DNA of 64,000 nucleotides from JAIVHA01 sp965367295 (GCA_965367295.1 CBDUHN010000007.1:1-64000), one strand, 5' to 3'. Shown: positions 43,872 to 53,086, numbered from the stretch's first letter. Notes: generated by a model from the letters alone, not told the origin. A program made the numbers and translations.

Positions 43872-45019
43872 GGCTGCGCGGTTTCGGGGCTGGCGGGCAC
43901 GCCGGGCGCAACGCCTTCCCGATCCACCGACAGCACCACCTGGTCACCTTCCTGCAGGCCTTCGATTACCTCGGTCTGCTGCCAGTTGCCGATGCCGGTC
44001 TTGATGTGGCGTTCCTCGATCTTCCGGCTCACGGGGTTATAGATCCACACCCGGTTGCCTTCCAGCAGCGCCTGGGTCGGTACCCGTAGCACCTGATCGC
44101 GTACCGCCAGAATGACTTCCACATCGGCGCTGTAGCCCGGTAGCAGGGTTGGCCCGTCATTGGGCACCACAAAATCCACCTCGATATCCACGGTGCGCGC
44201 CTGTTTTTCATAATCCATAACGTAGGGTGCTACGCGGCGCACGCGACCGGGGAAGTCGTTATCGGGAAAGGCGTCGAGATGAATACGGGCCTCCATGTCG
44301 GCGTGAATCTTCGGGCCGTCCACTTCATCGATCGGTGCGCTGATATACACGCAACAACCATCGATGAGATCCACCGCGGGTGGGGTGGCGATACCGATGG
44401 GGGAGGGCGTGACGAACTCGCCGAGCTCGCCGTTGATTTCGGCGATGATGCCGGGGAAGGGGGCGCGTAACCGGGTGCGTTCCAGCGCGGCTTTCTGGAT
44501 CACCACCCGGCTGCGGGCCACGGCGATGGCAACGCGGGCAGCCTGGCAGGCAGCGGCGCGGGCATTGGCATCTCCCTGCGCCTGGTCCGCCTGTTCCTCG
44601 GAAACCGCATTCTGCTTGCGCAGGCGTTGCAGTCGTTCCGCATCCCGGGCTGCTACTTCGGCACGCAGACAGCTTTCATTGGCCTGTGCCTGTGCGGCCA
44701 GTACCTGTTCACCGGTGAGTTGCAGTTCGGCTTTGAGATCCTCGTTCCAGAGTTCCAGCAGAATACTGTTGGCCTCTACCTGGTCGCCTTCGTGAATGGG
44801 CAGACTGGCAATCTGTCCGCCGCTGGGCAGGGAAAGGCGTGCACGTCGACAGGCCATGACTGTACCGGCGCGGGTATTGGCAACCGTGGCTTCCACCCGT
44901 CCGCGTTCCACCTCCTGTACTACAATGGAAACGGGTGCCGGTGAACGCCAGTAACCAAACAGCAGAACACCCAGGATGACCAGTACAGCCAAGGTGATTA
45001 TTCGTATCGTAGTCGACAT
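43868..45019 (-). CDS. MacA/HlyD-type periplasmic adaptor
   Basis: 383 residues. N-terminal anchor helix (5-25), then a split lipoyl domain (GGQIASLPIHEGDQVEANSI and LRAPFPGIIAEINGELGEFV), a helical hairpin between them, and barrel domains to the end. This is the first gene of the efflux unit with two permeases and one ATPase. The unit lacks an outer-membrane TolC gene, as is usual for MacAB. Confidence 0.9.
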   Translation of the reverse strand: MSTTIRIITLAVLVILGVLLFGYWRSPAPVSIVVQEVERGRVEATVANTRAGTVMACRRARLSLPSGGQIASLPIHEGDQVEANSILLELWNEDLKAELQLTGEQVLAAQAQANESCLRAEVAARDAERLQRLRKQNAVSEEQADQAQGDANARAAACQAARVAIAVARSRVVIQKAALERTRLRAPFPGIIAEINGELGEFVTPSPIGIATPPAVDLIDGCCVYISAPIDEVDGPKIHADMEARIHLDAFPDNDFPGRVRRVAPYVMDYEKQARTVDIEVDFVVPNDGPTLLPGYSADVEVILAVRDQVLRVPTQALLEGNRVWIYNPVSRKIEERHIKTGIGNWQQTEVIEGLQEGDQVVLSVDREGVAPGVPASPETAQP

Positions 45020-45076
45020 CCAGCTGGTTTCCCCAGGCGATTGGGCTGCTCATGCAGCATCGAAATACAGGGTGTT

Positions 45077-45483
45077 ATGTTAGCGGTTACTAGCAAAACA
45101 CAGCCAGTCAATAGTAACAACCGTAACGCCACCGTAATTGATTTTGGTATGGCTGATCATGACCTGTATGTGCAAATGGTCGAGGCATCGCCCGGTGGTC
45201 TGCTGCTGGTTGATGTGTGCCGTGAAGATTACCCGCCGGTGTATGTGAATGTCGTATTTGAACGCCTTCCCGGCTATCCGCGCAATGAGGTGCTGGTTGG
45301 AACTGTCGATTCCTGCACTCCGGTCAGGAATCACCCGATGCGCAGCAGGAGATCCGTGCTCGTCTGGAAGCACCTGGTGCAGCAGCCTGTCCATGTGCAG
45401 GAAAAGGAATTGCGTACAGCCTGTCGCGAGCGGGCCAAACTGGCGACCCGCTGGCTGGCAACCGCAAAACAGCCTGGTGGTGA
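45077..45483 (+). pseudogene. PAS-domain protein with a frameshift
   Basis: The frame from ATG 45077 reads a good PAS start (EASPGGLLLVDVCREDYPPV, then YVNVVFERLPGYPRNEVL). Right after this the family pattern continues in a different frame as GWNCRFLHSGQE and EIRARLEAPG, which equals the normal NCRFLQG...RAAL continuation. Restoring one G after position 45292 would fuse the two. The second frame runs to TGA at 45481-45483. The gene is therefore broken, or the read carries a one-base deletion. Confidence 0.7.
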
Positions 45484-45846
45484 TCAGGTACGCTGTCGCC
45501 TGCCGGTCTGAGACGGCCTCGCTGCCTACCCCCCCCGGTTCCACCCACACGAACAGGAATACCACTGGTTGTGAAATATCGCGGCCCCTTGTACACGGTA
45601 TCCGCCGGTGAGTCGCGCCCGGAAAATATACTTGCATATTATATGGTTTTACGATATTCAAAGAAATTGTAATAACAGCAGGGGGCTCGGGGCGGTTCTG
45701 TGCGGGGACGGCCTGGGAAAGAAATCCCCGGCCTGGCCGCAATATACCAATAGCGACGGGCCGAAGTGCCCGCGCGTGCTCCACTGGCAGTCGCGATGGA
45801 TGGGTGGTCCATCTGCCAACGGGAGCATCATCGAGTGGTGCATGGC
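45484..45846. other. 363-bp gap between PAS remnant and GGDEF-EAL gene
   Basis: No gene is seen. A run of eight or nine C lies near 45530. The AT-rich patch at 45630-45675 is the likely promoter region for the following GAF-GGDEF-EAL gene; its frame is open upstream to 45766 but with unlikely residues. Confidence 0.4.
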
Positions 45847-47808
45847 ATGAGTTTGAGCAAATCCGACCGGCAGGGTAATGATGCTGCGCTCGTGCGCGAG
45901 CTGGAAGAGCAGTTGTTGCTGCGCGAACGTGAAATCCGTCTGCTGAAGGAAACCGCCGATGCCGTTACCGGGCAGCTGCACCTGGAACGCCTGTTTGCCC
46001 TGGTGGCGGACCGGGCACGGGAACTCATTCAAGCGGAAACCGTACTGATTCCTATCCTCGACTCCTCCTGTGACACCTATACCTACCGCGCCGGTTCCGG
46101 CCCCAATACCGGCGAAATCATCGGTGAGACGCTGCCGCTTGAATTCGGTATTTGCGGCTGGGTCTGGCGCCACAAACGTGCCTGGTGGCAGGGAGTGCTG
46201 GCAGAACTGGCCCCGGATGAGCGCAACCGCTGGGAGCATGAGGCCGGAACACTCATCATGGTACCGCTAGTTGGTAAGCAGCATTTTCTCGGCGGCATCG
46301 CCTGCATGAACAAGCTGGACGGCAAGATTTTTGACCAGCGTGACCTGGACCTGCTCACCATGTTTGGCAGCCAGGTCAGTATCGCGATCGAAAATGCGAT
46401 CACCTTCGAGGCCCTGGAAAAAGAGAAACAGAAGGCCGAACAGTTCCAGGAAGAACTGCGGACGCTCAACCAGGAACTGGTGGCCATCAACAGTGACCTG
46501 GAGCACATGGCGCTCTATGACAGCCTTACCGGGCTGGCCAACCGCTACCTTTTGCAGGACCGCCTGCAGCAGAGTATTTACCGTGTGGGACGCGATAGCA
46601 GTTCCCTGGCCATCCTGGTGGTGGATCTCGATCGATTCAAGGAAGTCAACGACACGCTTGGCCATAATGTCGGTGATGAGCTGTTGAAACAGGTGGGTAT
46701 GCGATTCCAGAGCAAGCTGCGTCAGGCGGATACCATTGGCCGTCTGGGTGGTGACGAGTTTGCCGCAGTGATTCCCGATGCCGATGCCGAGACCGCAGTC
46801 CTGGTGGCGGAACATCTATTGCAGTCCCTGCAGTATCCCATCGAACTGGAAAGCGGCAGTTACGTGGTATCGGCCAGTATCGGTATTGCGCTCTACCCGG
46901 AACACGGTGACGATGTGCAGACCATATTGCGACGGGCGGATGTCGCCATGTATGTGGCGAAACGGGCCAAGCAGGACTGGTTTATCTACGATGTCGAGCA
47001 GGATCAGCACACACCGCGGCGATTGTCTCTGATGGCGGACCTGCATTCCGCGCTGGACCGTGGTCAGATGCGGTTGTTCTACCAACCGAAGCTGGATCTG
47101 TCGACCGGCATGATTACCGGTGTCGAGGCGCTGATGCGCTGGTTGCACCCGGAGCAGGGCATGGTGCCGCCGGACATCTTTATCCCCGCGCTGGAGCAGA
47201 GTGGGCTGATACGGCGCTACACCGCCTGGGTACTGGACGAAGCCATCCGTCAATCAGTGGCCTGGAGTGATATCGGGCTGGATCTCACCATGTCCATCAA
47301 CCTGTCCATGTACAACCTGCGCGATACCGAGTTGCCGGCCCAGGTGGTGATGTTGCAGAAAATGTGGAAACCAGCCCCCGACACCCTGGTCATGGAGGTG
47401 ACGGAAAGCGCAGTGATGAGCGATCCCCACAACGTATCGCAGATACTGGATACCCTGGCGGCCCAGGGCATCCAGTTCTCCATCGATGATTTCGGTACCG
47501 GGTATTCATCCCTGAATCATCTCAAGCGACTTTCGGTCAATGAGCTCAAGATCGACAAGTCCTTCGTCAAGGACATGACGACCGACCGGGATGATAAGGC
47601 GATCGTGTGCTCGACCATTGACCTGGCGCATAACATGGGGCTGCGGGTGGTGGCCGAGGGTGTCGAAAACAGAGCGGTACTGGATATGTTGATAGAGCTG
47701 GGCTGCGACCAGGTCCAGGGCTATTACATTGCCAAACCCATGTCGGCCACGGACCTGCAGGAGTTTCTCAGCACGGGAGACTGGCTTACACGCCGCAAAC
47801 AGGCCTGA
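45847..47808 (+). CDS. GAF-GGDEF-EAL c-di-GMP enzyme
   Basis: 653 residues from ATG 45847. After a coiled start (15-45) comes a GAF domain (about 45-190), a second coiled segment, a GGDEF domain with intact GGDEF (301-305) and an inhibitory RQAD site (292-295), and an EAL domain with EAL at 427-429 and later segments SIDDFGTGYSSLNHLKRL and VVAEGVE. Both cyclase and phosphodiesterase motifs look complete, so it could work either way depending on the GAF ligand. No membrane helix. Confidence 0.9.
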   Translation: MSLSKSDRQGNDAALVRELEEQLLLREREIRLLKETADAVTGQLHLERLFALVADRARELIQAETVLIPILDSSCDTYTYRAGSGPNTGEIIGETLPLEFGICGWVWRHKRAWWQGVLAELAPDERNRWEHEAGTLIMVPLVGKQHFLGGIACMNKLDGKIFDQRDLDLLTMFGSQVSIAIENAITFEALEKEKQKAEQFQEELRTLNQELVAINSDLEHMALYDSLTGLANRYLLQDRLQQSIYRVGRDSSSLAILVVDLDRFKEVNDTLGHNVGDELLKQVGMRFQSKLRQADTIGRLGGDEFAAVIPDADAETAVLVAEHLLQSLQYPIELESGSYVVSASIGIALYPEHGDDVQTILRRADVAMYVAKRAKQDWFIYDVEQDQHTPRRLSLMADLHSALDRGQMRLFYQPKLDLSTGMITGVEALMRWLHPEQGMVPPDIFIPALEQSGLIRRYTAWVLDEAIRQSVAWSDIGLDLTMSINLSMYNLRDTELPAQVVMLQKMWKPAPDTLVMEVTESAVMSDPHNVSQILDTLAAQGIQFSIDDFGTGYSSLNHLKRLSVNELKIDKSFVKDMTTDRDDKAIVCSTIDLAHNMGLRVVAEGVENRAVLDMLIELGCDQVQGYYIAKPMSATDLQEFLSTGDWLTRRKQA

Positions 47809-47865
47809 AACGCGGCATTGTCTGGTCACAGCGCACGTAATTCCCGCCACCACCTTTTCTGACAC

Positions 47866-48810
47866 TCATGCCGCGGGGCGCTTATCCCGTAATTGCTGCA
47901 CACGCTGCAGTACGGCGCTGGCCAGGGTGTCGGGCTGGAATTTGGGAATGAAGTTGTCGGCACCGACCCCTTGCACCATCTTCTTGTTGAAATCACCACT
48001 CATGGATGTGTGCAGCAGCACATAGAGCGTATTCAGCCGTGGGTCATTCCGAATGGCCTTGGTCAGGCTGTAGCCATCCATATCGGGCATTTCCACATCG
48101 GAAATCACCATTAGCATATCGGTAATGGTGGCCGGCGTTTCCTCGGCCCAGGCCTGCAGGGTGTGTAACGCGGCACGGCCATTGTTCACCAGTGTGGAGC
48201 GAATGCCCAGGCTGTCGAGTGTGCCCTGGATCTGGCGGCGGGCCACAAAGGAATCGTCCGCCACCAGCACATGCATGCCGGTATGCTGGCCGGTATCCAC
48301 GGTGGACAGTAATTCGGCGGAGATCTGTTCGTCGCGTGGCATCACCTCCGACAGTACCTTTTCCACATCGAGCACCTGCACCAGCTGGCCATTGATATCC
48401 GTCACTGCGGTGAGATAGGCGCTGCTGCTGAGGCCCGAGGGGGGTGGCAGGATTTCCTGCCAGTTCAGATTGACGATACGGTCCATACTGCGCACCAGGA
48501 AACCCTGGATCGAACGATTGTATTCGGTAACGATGACGGTGCAGGTCTGGGGATCTTTCAGGGCCGGCAGGCCCACGGCCATGCCGAGGTCGAGTATCGG
48601 CATGGTCTTGCCGCGCAGGTTGGCGATACCCCGTACCGCCGGGTGGGCATGGGGTACCTGGGTGAGCGCCGGGCAATGGATCACCTCCTGGACCTTGAAG
48701 ACATTGATGGCGTAGATCTGGCGGGAGCTCAGATGAAACATCAATAATTCCAGCCGGTTGGTACCGGCAAGCTGGGTCTGTAGGTCGATACTCGCGAGAA
48801 GTTTACTCAT
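47866..48810 (-). CDS. cheV: CheV-type chemotaxis coupling protein
   Basis: 314 residues. The N-terminal CheW domain (about 15-160) carries VIHCPALTQVPHAHPAVRGI and LRGKTMPILDLG. The C-terminal receiver domain (about 180-305) shows VLVADDSFVARRQI and VISDVEMPDMDGYSL (phosphorylated Asp in the latter). CheV couples receptors to CheA and adapts by phosphorylation. A sigma-28-like promoter lies upstream. No other flagellar gene is near, so this is a detached cheV. Confidence 0.92.
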   Translation of the reverse strand: MSKLLASIDLQTQLAGTNRLELLMFHLSSRQIYAINVFKVQEVIHCPALTQVPHAHPAVRGIANLRGKTMPILDLGMAVGLPALKDPQTCTVIVTEYNRSIQGFLVRSMDRIVNLNWQEILPPPSGLSSSAYLTAVTDINGQLVQVLDVEKVLSEVMPRDEQISAELLSTVDTGQHTGMHVLVADDSFVARRQIQGTLDSLGIRSTLVNNGRAALHTLQAWAEETPATITDMLMVISDVEMPDMDGYSLTKAIRNDPRLNTLYVLLHTSMSGDFNKKMVQGVGADNFIPKFQPDTLASAVLQRVQQLRDKRPAA

Positions 48811-48855
48811 GAATCATTCCAGCTGCTTATGGGTATTGTCAGGACATGTGCCACG

Positions 48856-48882
48856 ATAACGGCGCGCGCAACCGGCTCTTTA
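48856..48882 (-). promoter_or_regulatory. sigma-28 (FliA)-like promoter of cheV
   Basis: On the reverse strand TAAAGAGC (48882-48875), an 11-base spacer and GCCGTTAT (48863-48856). The FliA consensus is TAAAGTTT, 11 bases, GCCGATAA, so 5 of 8 and 6 of 8 bases match with the exact spacing. It is 46 bases upstream of the cheV start, which fits a motility gene. Confidence 0.6.
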
Positions 48883-48956
48883 AAGAAACCGTAAAGAGAA
48901 CAATATCCAGAGAGTCGCCGGGAAGCCCCCGGCCTGGTGATGGCGTGGCAGGGGGG

Positions 48957-49709
48957 TTACGGCTGGTAGGCCTGGAACACCTTGCGCATCAGGTCCGTGC
49001 TGCGGGCGAGTGGGTCTTCCCGGATGCGTTTTTCTTCCTGGGCAATGGTGAGAAACAGTCCGTCGAGGGCGCGTTCGGTCACATAGCCGTCCAGGTCCAT
49101 GGCATTGCCAGGTATGTACTGACTCATGAAGCCGGCTTTTTCGATGACGGCCTTGTAGTTGCGGGTAGCGCCGGTCTGCTGTGTGGTCTCGGTTACGATT
49201 GGCCGGATGCGTTCACTCAACGCCGTTTCGCTGGTGCGGCGGAAGTACTGGGTGGCGGCATCGTCGGGTCCTTTCAGGATGGTTTCGGCATCGGCCAGTG
49301 TCATGCCGGAAACCGCATCACGCAGGATGCCCACCACTTCGGGCATGGCCTTCTCCGCAGCGTGATTCATACTCTGCTCGAAGTCTTCGATCAGCTTCCC
49401 CTGACCCAGGGTGCGCAGGCTCTTGTCTGCCCAGCTGAGGCTATCGGGGATGGGGATCTTTACTTGCGGGTTGTCCAGAAAGCCGTTTTCCCGGCCCAGC
49501 CAGTCGGTGGCCTGTATCACGCCCTTGTCGAGGGCCTGCTTAAGGGCAGTTGCCAGCTCCGACTGGCTGAAGGCATCGGTGGTTTGCGCAATACCGGAAT
49601 CCACTGCGGGTTCCTTGATTACCTTGTCCAGCAGGTCTCTCCAGCCGGCCTGCAGGCTGGCGCTCCCGGCCAGTGCCAGTGTTGCGAGGATGAACGTGGT
49701 TTTTTTCAT
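48957..49709 (-). CDS. DUF4197 exported protein
   Basis: 250 residues from ATG 49709. Signal peptide (MKKTTFILATLALAGSASLQ, cleavage at LQAG), then the mainly helical DUF4197 domain with LATALKQALDKGVIQATDWL and TQYFRRTSETALSERIRPIV. The function of DUF4197 is unknown. Single gene reading leftwards. Confidence 0.88.
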   Translation of the reverse strand: MKKTTFILATLALAGSASLQAGWRDLLDKVIKEPAVDSGIAQTTDAFSQSELATALKQALDKGVIQATDWLGRENGFLDNPQVKIPIPDSLSWADKSLRTLGQGKLIEDFEQSMNHAAEKAMPEVVGILRDAVSGMTLADAETILKGPDDAATQYFRRTSETALSERIRPIVTETTQQTGATRNYKAVIEKAGFMSQYIPGNAMDLDGYVTERALDGLFLTIAQEEKRIREDPLARSTDLMRKVFQAYQP

Positions 49710-49785
49710 GAGCCGATCCTTAGCCGATTCTCGGTCTGTAGTCAGATAGTAGCGGATTGTTTGCTGATAACCATCCCGGTTCGAT

Positions 49786-50148
49786 CTATCCATTATTTCG
49801 CTGTTGCCGAACTCTACATGATTCTTGGGCGACAGGGCAGGTGTCGTGGATCAAAGCATAGATCGGTAGCACCGGGCCCCGGTGGTCAGTAAGTACGGCC
49901 TGCAGATTTCCTGTCTTGATGTCCGCTCCGACGACAAATGGGTGTGTGAGTCCCGCTTCATTCAACAGCGCTTGGCGGAGAACAAGACGAAGACGGTTAT
50001 GTATTTGAGTATTGCCCTGGATGGGCGTCTTGAATGCTTTTCCGTACAGCCAATGTGAAGACTGCTGGGAGGCTTCACTCGTACGACCTTCGCTCATCCT
50101 GGGTTCGGTTCTTCCAGCCGGAGGATTCGAATCACTTGGGCGTCCCAT
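49786..50148 (-). pseudogene. C-terminal remnant of a LysR-type regulator
   Basis: Reading leftwards, the frame encodes LRLVLRQALLNEAGLTHPFV and VGADIKTGNLQAVLTDH followed by LPIYALIHDTCP. This matches the end of the LysR substrate domain (GLG..P.F.V..D...G.L..VL......LPIYA.YP), but the helix-turn-helix half is absent and the last helix is degenerate. The first 35 residues of the frame do not resemble the family. It is probably a leftover fragment. Confidence 0.5.
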
Positions 50149-50246
50149 CAGGGGGCCGTAACACGTCGTTCAACACCGCCATGTGGCCCTGGCAATCCAG
50201 TCTATCTGATTGGTTTTGTGATAAATATCAAATATTCACATATGCA

Positions 50247-50275
50247 TTGCAATGTTTTTCATGCGCTGCTATATA
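50247..50275 (+). promoter_or_regulatory. sigma-70-type promoter of the cytochrome c' operon
   Basis: TTGCAA (50247-50252), a 17-base spacer and TATATA (50270-50275). It lies 66 bases before the cytochrome start and runs directly into the palindromes at 50283-50310, so a protein bound there would cover the transcription start. Confidence 0.6.
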
Positions 50276-50282
50276 GTCATTC

Positions 50283-50310
50283 GATCATATGATCGATCGA
50301 TCATGTGATC
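50283..50310. promoter_or_regulatory. tandem palindromic operator
   Basis: Two 12-bp palindromes, GATCATATGATC (perfect, 50283-50294) and GATCATGTGATC (one mismatch, 50299-50310), joined by GATC. Read together they form a 28-bp near-palindrome. The location just downstream of a -10 box suits a repressor; the TetR-type gene at 52463 in the same cluster is the obvious candidate. Confidence 0.65.
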
Positions 50311-50340
50311 CCTTGATTATATAATTATGGAGACACACGT

Positions 50341-50946
50341 ATGATTCTGAAGTCCTCTGTGAAAACCCTCAGCCTTGTATGGGCGGGCACTCTTGGCGCG
50401 GCCCTGTTCATAGGTGCGCAGGCGGTGGCCGAGCAACCGGTGCCAGCTGACCAGCAAATGCAGAAGATGTTGCAAATGTACAAGCCGGAATTGCGTGAGA
50501 AGGTGAAGTCGCTGTCGCCGGAGACTCGCAAGAAACTGCTACAAATGCTCAGCCTGCATACCAACCGCAGCAACAAGGCGACCTTCCGTCAGGTGATGCA
50601 GGAGGTGTTGAATGACTACCAGGCCATCACCGCCGGTATCGCCACCGACAATCCGGAGATGACCGCCGATGCGGCTCGGCGCCTGGCCAACCACCGCCTG
50701 CCGAAGGGGGGCCTGTATCCCTACTTCGCCCTGGATAACATCAACGACGTCGACATGACCATACTGCCCGCGATGAACGCGGCCGTGGAAGGCAGTGCTC
50801 TGAAACTTGCCGAAGCCGCCGATCGCGGCGATATGGCCACCGCAGCCACCCATCTGGGAGAAATCATGACTGGCTGCGTCGGCTGTCATACGAAGTTCCG
50901 TGGCCAGCCTGGTGTCTCCAGCATGCTGCTCGGCGGGGGCCAGTGA
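50341..50946 (+). CDS. exported class II cytochrome c-like protein
   Basis: 201 residues. Signal peptide (about 10-30, ending AVAE), a helical Met-rich first half, and a C-terminal CVGCH haem-binding motif (Cys179, Cys182, His183) in the position of the cytochrome c' class. The CXXCH near the end of a four-helix bundle is what class II cytochromes show; related proteins bind nitric oxide. A neighbouring NnrS gene agrees with this. TATGGAG precedes ATG. Confidence 0.83.
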   Translation: MILKSSVKTLSLVWAGTLGAALFIGAQAVAEQPVPADQQMQKMLQMYKPELREKVKSLSPETRKKLLQMLSLHTNRSNKATFRQVMQEVLNDYQAITAGIATDNPEMTADAARRLANHRLPKGGLYPYFALDNINDVDMTILPAMNAAVEGSALKLAEAADRGDMATAATHLGEIMTGCVGCHTKFRGQPGVSSMLLGGGQ

Positions 50947-50988
50947 CGATCGTCATGACGGTTTGACCATACTGAAGAGGGTAATATC

Positions 50989-52131
50989 ATGAAGAGAACA
51001 CTTGCAGTCGTGGCGGCAGGTTCCACATTGGGACTGTCCCCGGTGGTATTCGCCACCAATGGAGACCAGATGCTCGGCGTGACGGCCACCCAGTGGGGGC
51101 GTGCGGGGGCCGTGGTCGCGCAGCCCGAAGATGCCGGCACCGTTATCACGAACCCTGCGGCACTGGCCAACCTGGATATCGAAGAAGTGCGGGTGGATAT
51201 GGGCTTCGGGTTCTTGAACCCCCCGCGCAAGGCCAACGGTGTAGATAGCGACTCCGACCTCTACCTCATCCCCTCGGGCGCCATGGCCCTGCGGGTCAAT
51301 CCTCGCCTGGTATTCGGCATGGGTATGGCAGGACTGTCGGGCATGGGCGTGGATTTCGATGATATCCGAATAACCATGCCTGGCAACCAGGCTGTGGTTA
51401 CGACCAAGCAGTTCTACAAGATCGCTCCGGGTTTCGGCTTCAAGGTCAACAACAAGCTGAGCCTGGGTGCAGCCTTCAATCTGGACTACCAGAGCCTGGC
51501 CATCCACAACAACAACTTCACGCTACCGCAGACTCAGGTCTACGGCTGGGGTGCCACCTTCGGTCTGACCTATGATGTCAACGACAAGGTGCGTCTGGGT
51601 GCGTCCTATGTCACCAAACAGCGGATGAGTGAATTTGAATGGAACACGACAGCCGGCAAGTACAGCCTGGATATGGACGCGCCGCCCACGCTTACCCTGG
51701 GTATGGCAGTGAAACCCATGCCGGGTCTGGTGATCGAGGCTGATGTCAAGCAGATCTGGTTCTCTGACGTACTCGATCGCGAAGCGTTCAGCACCCCGGC
51801 GGGCCTGAGCACCATGAACTTCGGCTGGGATGACCAGACGGTATTCGCCCTGGGAGTGACCAAGCAGGTCAACGCACAGACGCTGGTGCGGCTCGGTTAC
51901 AACTACGGCGAGAGCCCCATCGACTCCGAGGACGTGGGCAGCAATATCGGTTCGCTGGCGGTGACCGAGCACCATTTGTCGCTGGGCGTGACTCGCTTCT
52001 TCAACGACAAGGTGGCCGGTTCACTGTCCTACGTGCATGCCTTCTCGAACGACCTGACTGATCCGACCGGTAACACGACGATCGAGCTCGAACAGAATAT
52101 CGTCAATCTGCAACTGACCTATACACTTTAG
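50989..52131 (+). CDS. FadL/TodX-type outer-membrane channel
   Basis: 380 residues. Signal peptide (ending VFAT), then the family N-terminal plug segment TNGDQMLGVTATQWGRAGAV followed by ITNPAALANLD, and barrel strands to a terminal aromatic-rich LQLTYTL. FadL-type channels take up hydrophobic molecules such as fatty acids, alkanes or aromatics. It is second in the operon after the cytochrome gene, 42 bases away. Confidence 0.88.
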   Translation: MKRTLAVVAAGSTLGLSPVVFATNGDQMLGVTATQWGRAGAVVAQPEDAGTVITNPAALANLDIEEVRVDMGFGFLNPPRKANGVDSDSDLYLIPSGAMALRVNPRLVFGMGMAGLSGMGVDFDDIRITMPGNQAVVTTKQFYKIAPGFGFKVNNKLSLGAAFNLDYQSLAIHNNNFTLPQTQVYGWGATFGLTYDVNDKVRLGASYVTKQRMSEFEWNTTAGKYSLDMDAPPTLTLGMAVKPMPGLVIEADVKQIWFSDVLDREAFSTPAGLSTMNFGWDDQTVFALGVTKQVNAQTLVRLGYNYGESPIDSEDVGSNIGSLAVTEHHLSLGVTRFFNDKVAGSLSYVHAFSNDLTDPTGNTTIELEQNIVNLQLTYTL

Positions 52132-52145
52132 ACAGGAGAAATAGC

Positions 52146-52346
52146 GTGACAGTAGACAATATCGTACACATCGTCGCCGGCATAGCCATACTCGCCGGAG
52201 TTGCTTTGAGTTATTTCGTGCATCCCAACTGGATCTGGCTGTTGGTACTCGTGGGCATCAACCTTCTGCAGAGCGGCTTCACGAAGTTCTGCCCGTTGGC
52301 CTTCATGCTTAAAAAGGGCGGCGTGCGCGAGGGTAGCTGCTGCTAG
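52146..52346 (+). CDS. DUF2892-family small membrane protein
   Basis: 66 residues from GTG 52146. Two helices (about 8-27, 29-45) and a Cys in FTKFCPLAFMLKK; this is the YgaP-like membrane tail (DUF2892) as a free protein. The C-terminus ends GSCC. Such proteins are often next to rhodanese or thiol genes. It lies 14 bases after the FadL-type stop and is followed by a strong terminator. Confidence 0.85.
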   Translation: MTVDNIVHIVAGIAILAGVALSYFVHPNWIWLLVLVGINLLQSGFTKFCPLAFMLKKGGVREGSCC

Positions 52347-52354
52347 CGGAAGCC

Positions 52355-52385
52355 GGCCGGGCGGATCTCCGCCCGGCCTGTCTTT
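52355..52385 (+). terminator. intrinsic terminator after the DUF2892 gene
   Basis: A 10-bp perfect GC-rich stem (52355-52364 with 52369-52378) with a 4-base loop and a TGTCTTTCT tail. It ends the cytochrome-FadL-DUF2892 transcript. Confidence 0.8.
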
Positions 52386-52462
52386 CTCCATCCCCAATGG
52401 GCTGTTAAAGTTACTCGACCGCCGACCCCAACCCCTGTCGGCGGTGGTACAAGGGAGCAGGA

Positions 52463-53086
52463 GTGGACACCCCTAAAAGGCATAAACGAAAATCGGCCGA
52501 AGTACGGCGCCATGACATCATCAATGCTGCGATGGAATTGCTGCGTACCCAGAGCGTCGCCCGGCTGACGACGCGCGAACTGGCCAAGGCCGTCGGCATT
52601 GCCCAACCCACGCTATTCTTGCATTTCGGCAACAAGACCCAGGTGCTGTTGGCGCTGATCGATCATGTCCAGGAACAGCTTCAACAGGGGTTGCAGAGCC
52701 AGAACCTGCAGCAGTTCACGCCACTGGAACGGTTGCGCATGGTGATCCGTTTCCATCTGAAATTCATCCAGCAGCAGCCCGGTATCCCACGGTTGCTGTT
52801 CTCCGAAGAGCTACAGACCGGTGATCCGGTGCTGCGCGAACGCATGCACGGGCTGATCGGGTTCTTCCTGGAGTTTCTCCGCGTCCAGGTCCAGGAGGGA
52901 CAAGCGCGTGGTGAACTGCGTGCGGATCTGGACCCGCAGCAGTCGGCCTGTCTGCTGGTGGCCTCGGTGCAAGGATTGGCTTTTCGCTGGATCCTGTCCG
53001 AGTTCCGCTTCGTGCTGGAGGAACAGGCAGACCTGATGGTCTCCACCTTTCTTGATGGCTGGCGGCTTCGACGTGACGGCGACTGA
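52463..53086 (+). CDS. TetR-family transcriptional regulator
   Basis: 207 residues from GTG 52463 (AGGAG just before). The N-terminal HTH is typical: RHDIINAAMELLRTQSVARL, then TTRELAKAVGIAQPTLFLHF and KTQVLLALIDHV. The C-terminal ligand domain has helices with no recognised ligand pocket. It lies downstream of the palindromic operator region at 50283 and just before the NnrS gene, so it probably regulates this cluster. Confidence 0.9.
   Translation: MDTPKRHKRKSAEVRRHDIINAAMELLRTQSVARLTTRELAKAVGIAQPTLFLHFGNKTQVLLALIDHVQEQLQQGLQSQNLQQFTPLERLRMVIRFHLKFIQQQPGIPRLLFSEELQTGDPVLRERMHGLIGFFLEFLRVQVQEGQARGELRADLDPQQSACLLVASVQGLAFRWILSEFRFVLEEQADLMVSTFLDGWRLRRDGD

Noticed and set aside
50120..50145. 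GGATTCGAATC resembling a tRNA T-arm
   Set aside because: No acceptor stem, D-arm or anticodon arm could be built around it.
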